Below, in pieces: positions 1-6,957 of a stretch of DNA of 21,893 nucleotides. The stretch is from positions 1 to 21,893 of the forward strand of contig JADGIG010000086.1 of NCBI GenBank assembly GCA_018985235.1, in the 5' to 3' direction. Each line of letters opens with the position of its first letter. Position 1 is the first letter of the stretch. The position numbers and the translations under genes were made by a program. This DNA is from Sanchytrium tribonematis (Eukaryota > Sanchytriomycota > Sanchytriomycetes > Sanchytriales > Sanchytriaceae). A model generated the notes under the pieces. That model did not search any database and was not told where the DNA came from. It saw only the letters and a program-made list of their open reading frames with translations.

Positions 1-676
1 AAATGGTCCATTCTCCATTGGATTCATAAAATGGCAATAATCCAAAATCACTTACTGGGATACGCGCATAATAACCACTTGGAGATGTATCATAAATACT
101 AGAGGCTTCTACTTGATCTGATTTGTAATAATGCTTTTTAGCAGCTGTAATCAATGGATCTTCTTCAATCGTCAATGCGCGTTTCAATGGAATATCGGAT
201 TTGTCACTCACAAGATATTCTGTGGCAGAATATGACTGACATTGTTTAATTTGAGTTTGATTTGTGAGTGGTGGACAATAATACCCGCCATAACAAATAG
301 ATGGATCCCAAATCTCACAATATTCAAATCGAGTCAAAATGACTTCAAAAACATCTGGTGATTGCACTCCACTCGTCTCTACATCAAATAAAAATCCAAA
401 TACTTGACCCTCTGTAAAATTCACAAAGATTCCTTGATGTAACAATTCACGCGTCATATTCATATTAGACACTGGAAATAAACCTTGATCTGATCCATAA
501 TATCCAGTAATCTCATTTTTTAATGGTTTTTCACTCGTGTAGTCTAAATACAAAGTATACGTACGATTTTCTGATTCACTAACAGCTGCAAATAACAACA
601 AGGATGTACTATTGGTGTCTGTGATGTATGTTAATGGTTGATTACCAGGAAAACAAGTAGACGTAACGTGTCCCAT
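1..676 (-). CDS. Partial extracellular Cys-containing protein (3' end outside window, N-terminus uncertain)
   Basis: The minus-strand frame is open from an ATG at 676 to the window edge, about 225 residues, so the C-terminus lies outside. It has several N-glycosylation sequons (NST, NRT, NMT, NFT, NQT) and a Cys cluster containing the segment CYGGYYCPPLTNQTQIKQC, which recalls the Cys-rich ectodomain patches of large protist surface proteins and some ABCG-type transporters. This supports an extracellular or luminal position. The ATG at 676 gives no signal peptide and is directly preceded by an in-frame TAA (679-677). Hydrophobic open frames lie further upstream, so a short 5' exon may be missing. 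The specific function is not recognised. Confidence 0.7.
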   Translation of the reverse strand, partial: MGHVTSTCFPGNQPLTYITDTNSTSLLLFAAVSESENRTYTLYLDYTSEKPLKNEITGYYGSDQGLFPVSNMNMTRELLHQGIFVNFTEGQVFGFLFDVETSGVQSPDVFEVILTRFEYCEIWDPSICYGGYYCPPLTNQTQIKQCQSYSATEYLVSDKSDIPLKRALTIEEDPLITAAKKHYYKSDQVEASSIYDTSPSGYYARIPVSDFGLLPFYESNGEWTI

Positions 677-998
677 TTAGTATTTGAGCCACGTTAATTT
701 GTTTTCAGAGACACAATGGAAATGTGTTGTAAAAGCCACTACAATGTGGATTGTTGAAAGATATCCAATGACAAACAACTTGACTGGTATCCAAATTCAT
801 GTCAAAGCATATAATATAGAATACAATCAACAGAAGTAAAAGATTACAAGTCTATTCATTTAATTGGAACAGATCTGAAAGAGCGCATTGTGGACTATCA
901 ATAGAAATAAAAAGGTGATCTGTGCGTATCTCGCTAAAATGTTTAGCCTCCTTTCCCCTTTTTTGTACAAAAAGACGATTCGAGATCTTCCCCCTGAA
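677..998. promoter_or_regulatory. Divergent intergenic region with possible missed 5' exon
   Basis: No complete gene is seen between the partial gene on the left (minus) and the secreted orphan on the right (plus). On the minus strand, 796-680 is open without an ATG and encodes a hydrophobic run followed by a Cys-containing segment, ending at the TAA before 676. A second frame is open from about 850 to 689 and is also strongly hydrophobic at its start. Either could be a 5' exon of the left gene. On the plus strand, a pyrimidine-rich block and a GTACAAAAAG element (951-974) lie just ahead of ATG 999. An alternative in-frame ATG for that gene is at 939. Confidence 0.5.
951..974 (+). promoter_or_regulatory. 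Candidate promoter motif, CCCCTTTT..GTACAAAAAG type
   Basis: The core CCCCTTTTTTGTACAAAAAG occupies 955-974 and ends 24 bases before ATG 999. Close relatives lie about 48 bases upstream of the ATGs at 10754 and 11771, both on the minus strand. All three genes encode predicted secretory proteins. If translation instead starts at 939 the element would be inside the coding region. The motif role is inferred from this recurrence only. Confidence 0.35.
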
Positions 999-2021
999 AT
1001 GTTACTGACAACGCTATTCGGATTCTCTTTAATTTGCGACCGCCAGAAGATTGAATTGAATGGAAATGAATTGACACCCATTGGATTTGGACAATCTATT
1101 TCGAGAGTTGGAGATCGACTTGATTTGTATGAATGTCATGCTACTCATTGCGATGGACACGAACCAACTGCATCAGTCGAATTTGTGGATATGTTTGGAC
1201 ACTACTCTTTCCGTATGGATTCTGTAGAACCACACATCGAAGTTGATTACAGACAATTCACTTTTAAAGGAATCAAATGCGGATTTCCAACTAAAGAGTT
1301 GAATGACGAAATGTCAAATGTGGTTACTATTTGTTCACTTAGGAACAGAGAGAATCGAAACACAGAATTGACTAAATTTGAGTATCAGATATTTGGAGGT
1401 CAATTCGATACATTTGCTGGAGGACAGGTAAATTGGGCCAAGTCTCGTACTGCAGTTGAATTCTCAATGCAGTTCCTTGATGCTTTTAAAAAATCAATTG
1501 AATTGAATTCTAATTCTGACTATTACTTGTATAATTACAAATATGGTAATTTTGTGGTATCATGTCATTTATTTGTAAATTCTGAAGGAATACAAGGTCT
1601 ATCTGAAACTGTTAAGAGAGATCAATTACAAAGTACATTGAATGTTGTTCTTGCAGAGAGTCTTCTATACAATCAGGAAAGACGCGAAGTGAATTTATAT
1701 TCCGCTAATGATATTTATGAAATAACATTCTTAAGTGGAGTATACGCATTTGTTGGTGCTGAATTCAAAAGTAATGGTATAGTTGGTAATGCACTCTATA
1801 TTGTGACTGGTGTCAATGAATATTATGTGATTCCTGAGAAGTATTGGGGATTTGAGGTTCAAATCGATGGTATTCCTATAGTATTGACTTCAAAAAAACA
1901 CAAGTACAAATATGGTCATTATGTATTCAAGAAAGTAGATACAAATTATGTCATTGAAGGAGAAAATTTAAAAGAGAAGCTTAAAAAGTATGCAGAAACC
2001 CTCCAAATCATCTACCAATAA
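999..2021 (+). CDS. Secreted protein of unknown family
   Basis: This is a 340-residue product. I chose ATG 999 because it gives a compact signal peptide (MLLTTLFGFSLIC, then a charged segment) very like the starts of the four paralogs at 9624-13593. The upstream in-frame ATG at 939 would add 20 residues and overlap a putative promoter motif. After the signal peptide the protein is mixed alpha/beta in composition, with Cys residues spread through the first half (including YECHATHC) and a basic, helical C-terminus. No second membrane segment is evident. The stop codon TAA at 2019-2021 lies inside AATAAA at 2017-2022. I do not recognise the family. Secretion is inferred from the N-terminus. Confidence 0.75.
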   Translation: MLLTTLFGFSLICDRQKIELNGNELTPIGFGQSISRVGDRLDLYECHATHCDGHEPTASVEFVDMFGHYSFRMDSVEPHIEVDYRQFTFKGIKCGFPTKELNDEMSNVVTICSLRNRENRNTELTKFEYQIFGGQFDTFAGGQVNWAKSRTAVEFSMQFLDAFKKSIELNSNSDYYLYNYKYGNFVVSCHLFVNSEGIQGLSETVKRDQLQSTLNVVLAESLLYNQERREVNLYSANDIYEITFLSGVYAFVGAEFKSNGIVGNALYIVTGVNEYYVIPEKYWGFEVQIDGIPIVLTSKKHKYKYGHYVFKKVDTNYVIEGENLKEKLKKYAETLQIIYQ

Positions 2022-2022
2022 A
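2017..2022 (+). terminator. Poly(A) signal AATAAA overlapping the stop codon
   Basis: AATAAA contains the TAA stop (2019-2021) of the upstream gene, and a second AATAAA follows at 2022-2027. The convergent neighbour ends ten bases away. Confidence 0.6.
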
Positions 2023-2031
2023 ATAAATTAT

Positions 2032-2841
2032 TTACTCCCACTTCATTTTATCTCTAGTCCAATTCAATACACCCTGTGCCTTGTCTACACTACTCTGTAA
2101 TAACTCACGCACTTGATCTAAATGCGTAATCATGCCATTTCCTTTATTCATCAAATCCACGCATTCTCTGTAAATGGAATCATTTTCATTTCCAGTGCTT
2201 TCAGGGTCATTGGTACGCCATACATTGACTAATTTAATCACTTGTTCTCTTAAAATACCCCGATATGGGACAATACCACCATATTGATTTAATAAATCAA
2301 TCATCATTCGCAATAACCGGATAAAATCACTTTTAATCTCTTGTAATGCGTAATTGAAACCTACTAGAGCGTGTTGATGGTGATATTGTTGCAATTGGGT
2401 GGTCAAATATTGCACATGTGTGGTCATTTTATGAATGGCATAATTGACCCAATCTAGCAAGTAAGAAATGGTGTATTTGACTTGATCACTCAATACCATG
2501 GCACTACTCGTCGTTGTGGTGATGATGAGATTGCTAATTTGACCGAGAAATGAGTTGCTTGTGGTTAATTTGGATTCTTCATGGATTGTTTCATTATTGG
2601 GTGTACTTGTGGTGGTATTGGTGAGAGTGGAATCATCTTTGATACTTGTTAGTAGTTCCTGGATAGGAGGGAGGGCATTTAAATCTAATTTGCTGTCCAT
2701 TTTATCCATTTTGGTGTCTAGATCCATTGGATGATCTGGATGGTCTGTACTATCCATATTAGAGATAGGTTGATCAGTCATTGTCATTTCTGGTGATTCT
2801 AGAGTCTCTAAAGAGTCTTGCATCTCAGTAGTGGACATCAT
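2032..2841 (-). CDS. Hypothetical helical protein with Met/Asp/Ser/Thr-rich N-terminus
   Basis: This is a 269-residue product from ATG 2841 (a second ATG follows directly). Residues 1-90 are low-complexity and apparently disordered, rich in Asp, Met, Ser and Thr, including a Thr run. Residues about 100-269 are predicted mostly helical with amphipathic segments and end in a basic tail. No signal peptide is present. The segment around YLLDWVNYAIHKMTTHVQYL has a faint resemblance, from memory only, to helical regions of fungal Opi1-type proteins, which is too weak to name it. Its stop is followed by an AATAAT-like sequence rather than a clean AATAAA. It converges with the upstream plus-strand gene across a 10 bp gap and diverges from the UBL3/MUB gene. 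Confidence 0.75.
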   Translation of the reverse strand: MMSTTEMQDSLETLESPEMTMTDQPISNMDSTDHPDHPMDLDTKMDKMDSKLDLNALPPIQELLTSIKDDSTLTNTTTSTPNNETIHEESKLTTSNSFLGQISNLIITTTTSSAMVLSDQVKYTISYLLDWVNYAIHKMTTHVQYLTTQLQQYHHQHALVGFNYALQEIKSDFIRLLRMMIDLLNQYGGIVPYRGILREQVIKLVNVWRTNDPESTGNENDSIYRECVDLMNKGNGMITHLDQVRELLQSSVDKAQGVLNWTRDKMKWE

Positions 2842-3068
2842 TTTTTGTTGTTTGAGGGAGGAAAAAGAAGCGTATGATTGGTGTCATTTCAGGTGCAAAT
2901 GTGGGGTCCAACTCTAAAATGAATGGCATGAGTAGCATGAGAAATGAAAAAGGATGATGGTGGGTGATTTGGAAATGTAACTATTTTGGTGATTTGGCTG
3001 TTAGATGTCACAAGTCTAATGAAATATGGACGGGCGATTTTGAAACCTCCTCTTTATTTCAAAATTGA
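2842..3068. promoter_or_regulatory. Divergent promoter region
   Basis: This 227 bp gap separates the divergent hypothetical gene and the UBL3/MUB gene. Toward each ATG there is a pyrimidine block followed by an A-rich stretch: CTTCTTTTTCCTCCCTC then AACAACAAAAA on the minus side, and CCTCCTCTTTATTTCAAAA on the plus side. No gene or RNA is seen inside it. Confidence 0.45.
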
Positions 3069-3350
3069 ATGACGATTCCAATAGAATTACTGCTAGTAGA
3101 TGGATCTAGGAAAGGATTTGATTTTGAATCTAATAAAAGCGTAGGGGATATCTGTAAAGATCTATATAGCTCATGGCCGAGTGAATTTAAAGAAATGCCC
3201 CCAAATGCAGATAATATTCAATTACTTCATCAAGGAAAGTTTTTAGATAAAAGTAAAGCATTGCCATTCACAGAAAAGACAGTCGTACATCTCGTTATAC
3301 GTGCACCGGAAGAGAAGAAATCAGAACAAAAATGTTGTGTGATTTTATAA
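3069..3350 (+). CDS. UBL3: Membrane-anchored ubiquitin-fold protein (UBL3/MUB family)
   Basis: This 93-residue protein has a ubiquitin-like fold over residues about 4-76 and a C-terminal CAAX box. The family pattern is clear: an opening beta hairpin, a helix with DICKDLYSSWP, then LLHQGKFLD and TVVHLVIR, and a CCVIL end nearly identical to that of animal UBL3. C90 is the predicted prenylated Cys and the final Leu suggests geranylgeranylation. C89 could be palmitoylated. In animals and plants these proteins sit on the plasma membrane, recruit certain E2 enzymes (plants) and promote protein sorting to small extracellular vesicles (UBL3 in animals). There is no Gly-Gly tail, so it is not a conjugating modifier of the usual type. 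AATAAA overlaps its stop codon. Confidence 0.93.
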   Translation: MTIPIELLLVDGSRKGFDFESNKSVGDICKDLYSSWPSEFKEMPPNADNIQLLHQGKFLDKSKALPFTEKTVVHLVIRAPEEKKSEQKCCVIL

Positions 3351-3354
3351 TAAA
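3349..3354 (+). terminator. Poly(A) signal overlapping the UBL3 stop codon
   Basis: AATAAA shares two bases with the TAA stop at 3348-3350. The opposite-strand signal for the LysM gene starts two bases later. Confidence 0.6.
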
Positions 3355-3355
3355 T

Positions 3356-3361
3356 TTTATT
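3356..3361 (-). terminator. Poly(A) signal overlapping the LysM gene stop codon
   Basis: Read on the minus strand this is AATAAA and it contains the TAA stop at 3359-3357. Only six bases separate the two convergent stop codons. Confidence 0.6.
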
Positions 3362-3881
3362 CGGATTTTTTATTACTTGGCTGTGTATACCAATTTAATA
3401 CAGCTGATTCTATTCTGTGTAGATAAGAGTCACTATGAGCTGATTGTGATTCAAATTGGGGTTGCGTATTGATGTGATTCCATCCATGATTCTCTATTCT
3501 TGGTTCTACACTCATCGTCCTTGTTAATTGAGGTTTATTAGTGATTGGCAATGCAATAGGAGGTGGTTCTGGTGGATTTGGATAAATGACAGTCCCTATA
3601 GATGCTTCTAAATGTATATTTTGTGGTACTTTGGGTATTAATACATATTTACGTGTAAATAACATAATTTCATTTGATAATTTATTCACCCGCTTTAATA
3701 ATGGTATATTGACATGATAAAATAAAGCAATACCCGCTATAGTATCTGTTTTTGATAAAAAATGGACGAAATATTTGCTTGTTATATCTGGAGTTAAATA
3801 ATCTGCATCTGGTAGTGAGTCGTCTGTCAATGGATGCGTAGAATCTGATATATCAATGGATGATTTTTGAGAAAATTGCAT
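3357..3881 (-). CDS. LysM-domain protein (LYSMD-like, intracellular)
   Basis: This is a 174-residue protein from ATG 3881. Residues about 37-84 form one LysM domain: YFVHFLSKTDTIAGIALFYH, then a helix with LLKRVNKL and a closing strand KYVLIPK. This matches the LysM pattern of an opening strand, DT, two short helices with an Asn and a closing hydrophobic strand ending at IP. There is no signal peptide or membrane segment, so it resembles the eukaryotic LYSMD1/2 type, whose role is poorly known, more than secreted chitin-binding LysM proteins. The flanks are disordered, with a proline run (PNPPEPPPIALP) after the domain and a Ser/Gln/His-rich tail. It diverges from the GIY-YIG gene. Confidence 0.88.
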   Translation of the reverse strand: MQFSQKSSIDISDSTHPLTDDSLPDADYLTPDITSKYFVHFLSKTDTIAGIALFYHVNIPLLKRVNKLSNEIMLFTRKYVLIPKVPQNIHLEASIGTVIYPNPPEPPPIALPITNKPQLTRTMSVEPRIENHGWNHINTQPQFESQSAHSDSYLHRIESAVLNWYTQPSNKKSE

Positions 3882-4090
3882 CAGAAATTAAAAATGGGTT
3901 ATAAAAATTTCAAAATTTTACTCCTTTTGAATCACTTGATTTTATTTGATTGGCGTCAAAGGCAATCATTGACAATTTCATAAACATTAGTAACCTTTAA
4001 ATAAAATTGGAAGTATTTCAAGTATATATTTTAATTCTGTGCTTTTCGACAGCATCCACACCAAAGGCAAATCTCCTTTCTCCTTGCTAC
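3882..4090. promoter_or_regulatory. Divergent promoter region
   Basis: This 209 bp gap lies between the LysM gene (minus) and the GIY-YIG gene (plus). It is AT-rich, with a TATAA-like run about 20 bases upstream of the LysM ATG and a CTCCTTTCTCCTT pyrimidine block just ahead of ATG 4091. The frame upstream of 4091 is open back to 4007 but contains no ATG. Confidence 0.4.
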
Positions 4091-4555
4091 ATGTACATTT
4101 ACGTACTACAATTGAATCATTCCAAATATTACATTGGCAAATCTACCAATCCACTCAATCGCATCACTACCCACATAGAAGACACCAGAAATCTATTTAT
4201 CAAACGTCATAAACCCATAAATATTATTTCATGCTTCCAATCCACATCCGATTTTGATGAAGACAATACTGTCAAAGAATACATGCAGAAATATGGTATT
4301 GAAAATGTTCGTGGCGGTAGTTATTCAAACTATAAATTATCCAGTGCACAAATTGAATTCTTGAGTCGAGAAATGCAATCTAGTACGAATGCCTGTTTTA
4401 AATGTGGTCAAAATGGTCATTTTGCAAACAAATGTAGAGTGAAATTGATTAAACGTAAGCAAATGAAACCAAATACATGTTATCGATGTGGCAGATCAAC
4501 TCATTTTGCAAAAAATTGTTTTGCGAGTAGACATTTGAATGGCTCTTTAATTTAA
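4091..4555 (+). CDS. GIY-YIG domain protein with two CCHC zinc knuckles
   Basis: This is a 154-residue protein. The first ATG in the frame is 4091, and it places the GIY-YIG core at the very N-terminus (YIYVL, then YYIG at 13-16), as is usual in this architecture. R24 is the likely catalytic Arg, and E63 in VKEYM before KYGIENVRGG (67-76) is a candidate metal-binding Glu. Two zinc knuckles follow: CFKCGQNGHFANKC (102-115) and CYRCGRSTHFAKNC (130-143), both CX2CX4HX4C. From memory, this combination of a GIY-YIG core, YGIxNVRGG and C-terminal knuckles occurs in giant DNA viruses and in scattered protists. GIY-YIG proteins cut DNA and the knuckles bind nucleic acid, but this subfamily's job is unknown to me. 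AATAAA overlaps its stop. Confidence 0.88.
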   Translation: MYIYVLQLNHSKYYIGKSTNPLNRITTHIEDTRNLFIKRHKPINIISCFQSTSDFDEDNTVKEYMQKYGIENVRGGSYSNYKLSSAQIEFLSREMQSSTNACFKCGQNGHFANKCRVKLIKRKQMKPNTCYRCGRSTHFAKNCFASRHLNGSLI

Positions 4556-4560
4556 ATAAA
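4555..4560 (+). terminator. Poly(A) signal overlapping the stop codon
   Basis: AATAAA begins on the last base of the TAA stop (4553-4555). Confidence 0.55.
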
Positions 4561-4627
4561 TAGTCAATTTAATCAACTCACTTATTTCTGCTGATGCACA
4601 CAGTCATTTGCAACAAGGATAAAACAA

Positions 4628-5152
4628 ATGATCCTCCTGTTCCTTTCAATCGTCACCTCTCTAAAATGTCCTAAATTTATCCCTATATCCCAACTACCAT
4701 CACACACATGGCAACCCATCATTAAAATTCAACAACAATTAATCAAACCATATCGAGAATGGCAAATAGGAAGAACCATCAAAAATTTGAAACTCAGTTC
4801 AACTATGCAGCGATTTGTTTATAAAACTAGAGAAGAAAATAAGCAAACTGGAGCAACCCAACCAGATCCATCTTCTGATCCATTGCCAGTCGCTGTTGAA
4901 ATAATCCGACGTGAATCTCAATGCAAAAACAGCCCATCAAATCATTCTCCAACTGATAAATCATCCAATGTTCTATCAAATGTATCAATTACCAACATCT
5001 ATCAAGTGAATACATCCACCATCATACTATATTTAATGGCATTTCTGACAATTTATAATAATAATCAAAATTGGCAAGATGCATTAGAATATTGTGGAAT
5101 GGGCATGATGGTGCAATTATTTGCAAATTGTTTTATAAATGGAGACTATTGA
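4628..5152 (+). CDS. Small secretory/membrane protein of unknown family
   Basis: This is a 174-residue product. It opens with a signal peptide-like run (MILLFLSIVTSLKC), followed by a Gln/Pro/Ser-rich, probably disordered middle with four sequons (including NHS, NVS and NTS), then a hydrophobic segment at about 132-145 (IILYLMAFLTIY) and a short tail. It would be a single-pass or GPI-independent surface protein. The start is ATG 4628, preceded by AACAA. It ends in TGA and, unlike most neighbours, has no AATAAA close to its stop, so the 3' end may be mis-modelled by an unseen intron. Only 72 bp separate it from the GIY-YIG gene. The family is not recognised. Confidence 0.6.
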   Translation: MILLFLSIVTSLKCPKFIPISQLPSHTWQPIIKIQQQLIKPYREWQIGRTIKNLKLSSTMQRFVYKTREENKQTGATQPDPSSDPLPVAVEIIRRESQCKNSPSNHSPTDKSSNVLSNVSITNIYQVNTSTIILYLMAFLTIYNNNQNWQDALEYCGMGMMVQLFANCFINGDY

Positions 5153-5271
5153 TGTCATTTTTAATCATAATTTGACTACCGTGCCACAGCACTGTGTCAT
5201 TTATGAATTGGTCTTTGATTGGGTTAAATGTCTGAATTTACATTTAAAAAACACCGGGTCTATTCAGATCA

Positions 5272-5745
5272 ATGAACCTGATTATTTTTGCCATTATATT
5301 TGCAGCTATAGCAGAAAAAGCATCAGTAAGAAAAGATACACAAATTAAAGTGGATGAAAATACAGGAAGTAGCTTCAGCAATTTCTTTGATGGTAAATTT
5401 CCAACTTATCATTTTGGTATGCCTAAAATTGACATTTCAGGATTAAAGACAAGATTTGGTGAAAGTGGTCAAGCCATTAGAGATCAAATGGCAAAATTGA
5501 ATAGTTATATCAAAACAAGATTTGAAAAGAGGAAAATTCAACGCGATAAGAATATAAAGGATTTAAAGGAAATAATCAAACAAGATAGAGAAAGAGCTGC
5601 AGGTGTAGGTCCAATTAAAAAATTTGGTCCTATTCCAATGGTCATCTTTACAATTGTGGCAATCATGGCGGCTATTATTGTAATCATGGGCACGATAGAT
5701 GTTGGTCATTTTGCTACTACTGGGACTGGATTCTTTACAAAATAA
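5272..5745 (+). CDS. Small type I membrane protein of unknown family
   Basis: This is a 157-residue product from ATG 5272. It has a signal peptide (MNLIIFAIIFAAIA, cleavage likely before EKAS), a middle with FPTYHFGMPKIDISG, a highly basic helical segment (about 65-110, rich in Lys, Arg, Glu and Gln), and one strong membrane segment at about 122-143 (IPMVIFTIVAIMAAIIVIMG) with a short tail. The basic stretch is on the same side as the mature N-terminus. No family is recognised. AATAAA at 5741-5746 contains the stop codon. It converges with the gene ending at 5756, leaving only 10 bases between stops. Confidence 0.75.
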   Translation: MNLIIFAIIFAAIAEKASVRKDTQIKVDENTGSSFSNFFDGKFPTYHFGMPKIDISGLKTRFGESGQAIRDQMAKLNSYIKTRFEKRKIQRDKNIKDLKEIIKQDRERAAGVGPIKKFGPIPMVIFTIVAIMAAIIVIMGTIDVGHFATTGTGFFTK

Positions 5746-5746
5746 A
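5741..5746 (+). terminator. Poly(A) signal containing the stop codon
   Basis: AATAAA contains the TAA stop at 5743-5745. Confidence 0.6.
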
Positions 5747-5748
5747 TT

Positions 5749-5754
5749 TTTATT
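5749..5754 (-). terminator. Poly(A) signal just after the stop codon
   Basis: On the minus strand AATAAA begins one base after the stop at 5758-5756. It abuts the plus-strand signal of the convergent gene. Confidence 0.55.
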
Positions 5755-5755
5755 A

Positions 5756-6844
5756 TTATGCGACAATTGCTTCTTGTTGAAATGGATCATCATTTAATGC
5801 ATCTACTTCCATACTGGATGATTGATCTTCAATTTCATCTTTTATTTTTGGTGCTGGTTTTAAAACATCTTTGCTGACTTTACGCAATTGCAAAAATCTC
5901 TTTTCTAATTTAGTCAATATTTTAGCAATATGCAATTCTTTACTCAAATCTAATTGAATCTCATTTAAATGTCTCATTAAATTAGACATGGTTTCATGAG
6001 GCTCAGAACATTCTACAATTTCCATATTTTGATTAAATAAGGCATATAATTCCATCATATTCTTATTGGCTTCTCTTAATACGATTTTACAGTTATTATT
6101 ACATGATTTCTCTAATAATTTAACCCATTTTTGTGCTTGTTTGGCAATTCTTTGTAATCTGTCTTTTAATTTGGATTCTACTCTGTCAATGGCTTGTTTG
6201 GGTTGATTTAATAGATAGTTTTGATGTAGAATGTTTAATTGCTCTACTAAATACTTTGTAAAATCTCTTTTATGTTGGCAAATAAACGCCACAGATTGCA
6301 TCACTTGTGGCTTCAATTTGTAATCATATTTTTTACTCGAATTGGCTTTGAGCCATTTGCCACAATAGGCAATTGCCATCCATTTATAATGTTTGTGCTG
6401 ACATTCTTTCACAATTTGTTGTTTGTCAAATGGACGGTGTTTGTGTAGTCTGTTCTCATCTACTGGATAATCTTTAGTTTTCGTGATGAATTCTTGAATT
6501 TGCTGTGCTGTAAATGCTTTGTGCGTCCATACCTGCTCATAAACAACTACATCTTTGGATGAAAATGCAAATTCTTCATGTTCTAAGAACCAATCATACC
6601 ATTCCCATGGTAATAACTTGCATTCTTTGAATAAAGATTGTATTGTGACTGATTTAGTGGCCATTTTCAAACTAATGAGGTTTTTGCCAATTTGGAGAAT
6701 ATCATTGGGTACTTTGAAGAATATTTTGAGATTTTCATTGGATAATATAGGTTTGAAGTCATTTAGATTGTACTTTTTAGTTGTATTAGCGTGTCTAACA
6801 TGGTAAATATCTTTGTAAAATGCGCAAAAATAAATTTTATCCAT
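5756..6844 (-). CDS. Charged helical protein of unknown family
   Basis: This is a 362-residue product from ATG 6844, with no signal peptide or membrane segment. The N-terminal half has a mixed composition rich in Trp, His and Lys (LLPWEWYDWFLEHEEF, later YKWMAIAYCGKWLK). Residues about 200-320 are basic and look alpha-helical, and the end is acidic (KIKDEIEDQSSSMEVDALND). A second ATG at residue 61 would remove a poorly structured leader, so the start is not certain. It follows the coiled-coil gene on the same strand with a gap of 111 bp. I do not recognise a domain. A cytoplasmic or nuclear location is inferred only from the lack of targeting sequence. Confidence 0.75.
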   Translation of the reverse strand: MDKIYFCAFYKDIYHVRHANTTKKYNLNDFKPILSNENLKIFFKVPNDILQIGKNLISLKMATKSVTIQSLFKECKLLPWEWYDWFLEHEEFAFSSKDVVVYEQVWTHKAFTAQQIQEFITKTKDYPVDENRLHKHRPFDKQQIVKECQHKHYKWMAIAYCGKWLKANSSKKYDYKLKPQVMQSVAFICQHKRDFTKYLVEQLNILHQNYLLNQPKQAIDRVESKLKDRLQRIAKQAQKWVKLLEKSCNNNCKIVLREANKNMMELYALFNQNMEIVECSEPHETMSNLMRHLNEIQLDLSKELHIAKILTKLEKRFLQLRKVSKDVLKPAPKIKDEIEDQSSSMEVDALNDDPFQQEAIVA

Positions 6845-6951
6845 GTTTGATCCTCATTTCTGCGTGCAACAAAGAAGACAAATATTGAAAATGACTTTAT
6901 TATTAACGAGCATAGATATTCATTCAACAAAAGCACGGTAAATAATTCTGA

Positions 6952-6957
6952 TTTATT
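6952..6957 (-). terminator. Poly(A) signal overlapping the stop codon
   Basis: AATAAA on the minus strand shares two bases with the TAA stop at 6958-6956. Confidence 0.55.

Noticed and set aside
888-938. N-terminal extension of the secreted orphan to 888
   Set aside because: The codon at 888 is TTG, and the added residues would bury the signal peptide.
2032-2841. Naming this protein as an Opi1-type regulator
   Set aside because: Only one helical segment looked faintly similar from memory, which is not enough evidence.
5139-5348. A 69-residue plus-strand frame between two small secretory genes
   Set aside because: It overlaps both neighbours in another frame, has no targeting sequence or domain, and sits over the likely promoter of the gene at 5272.
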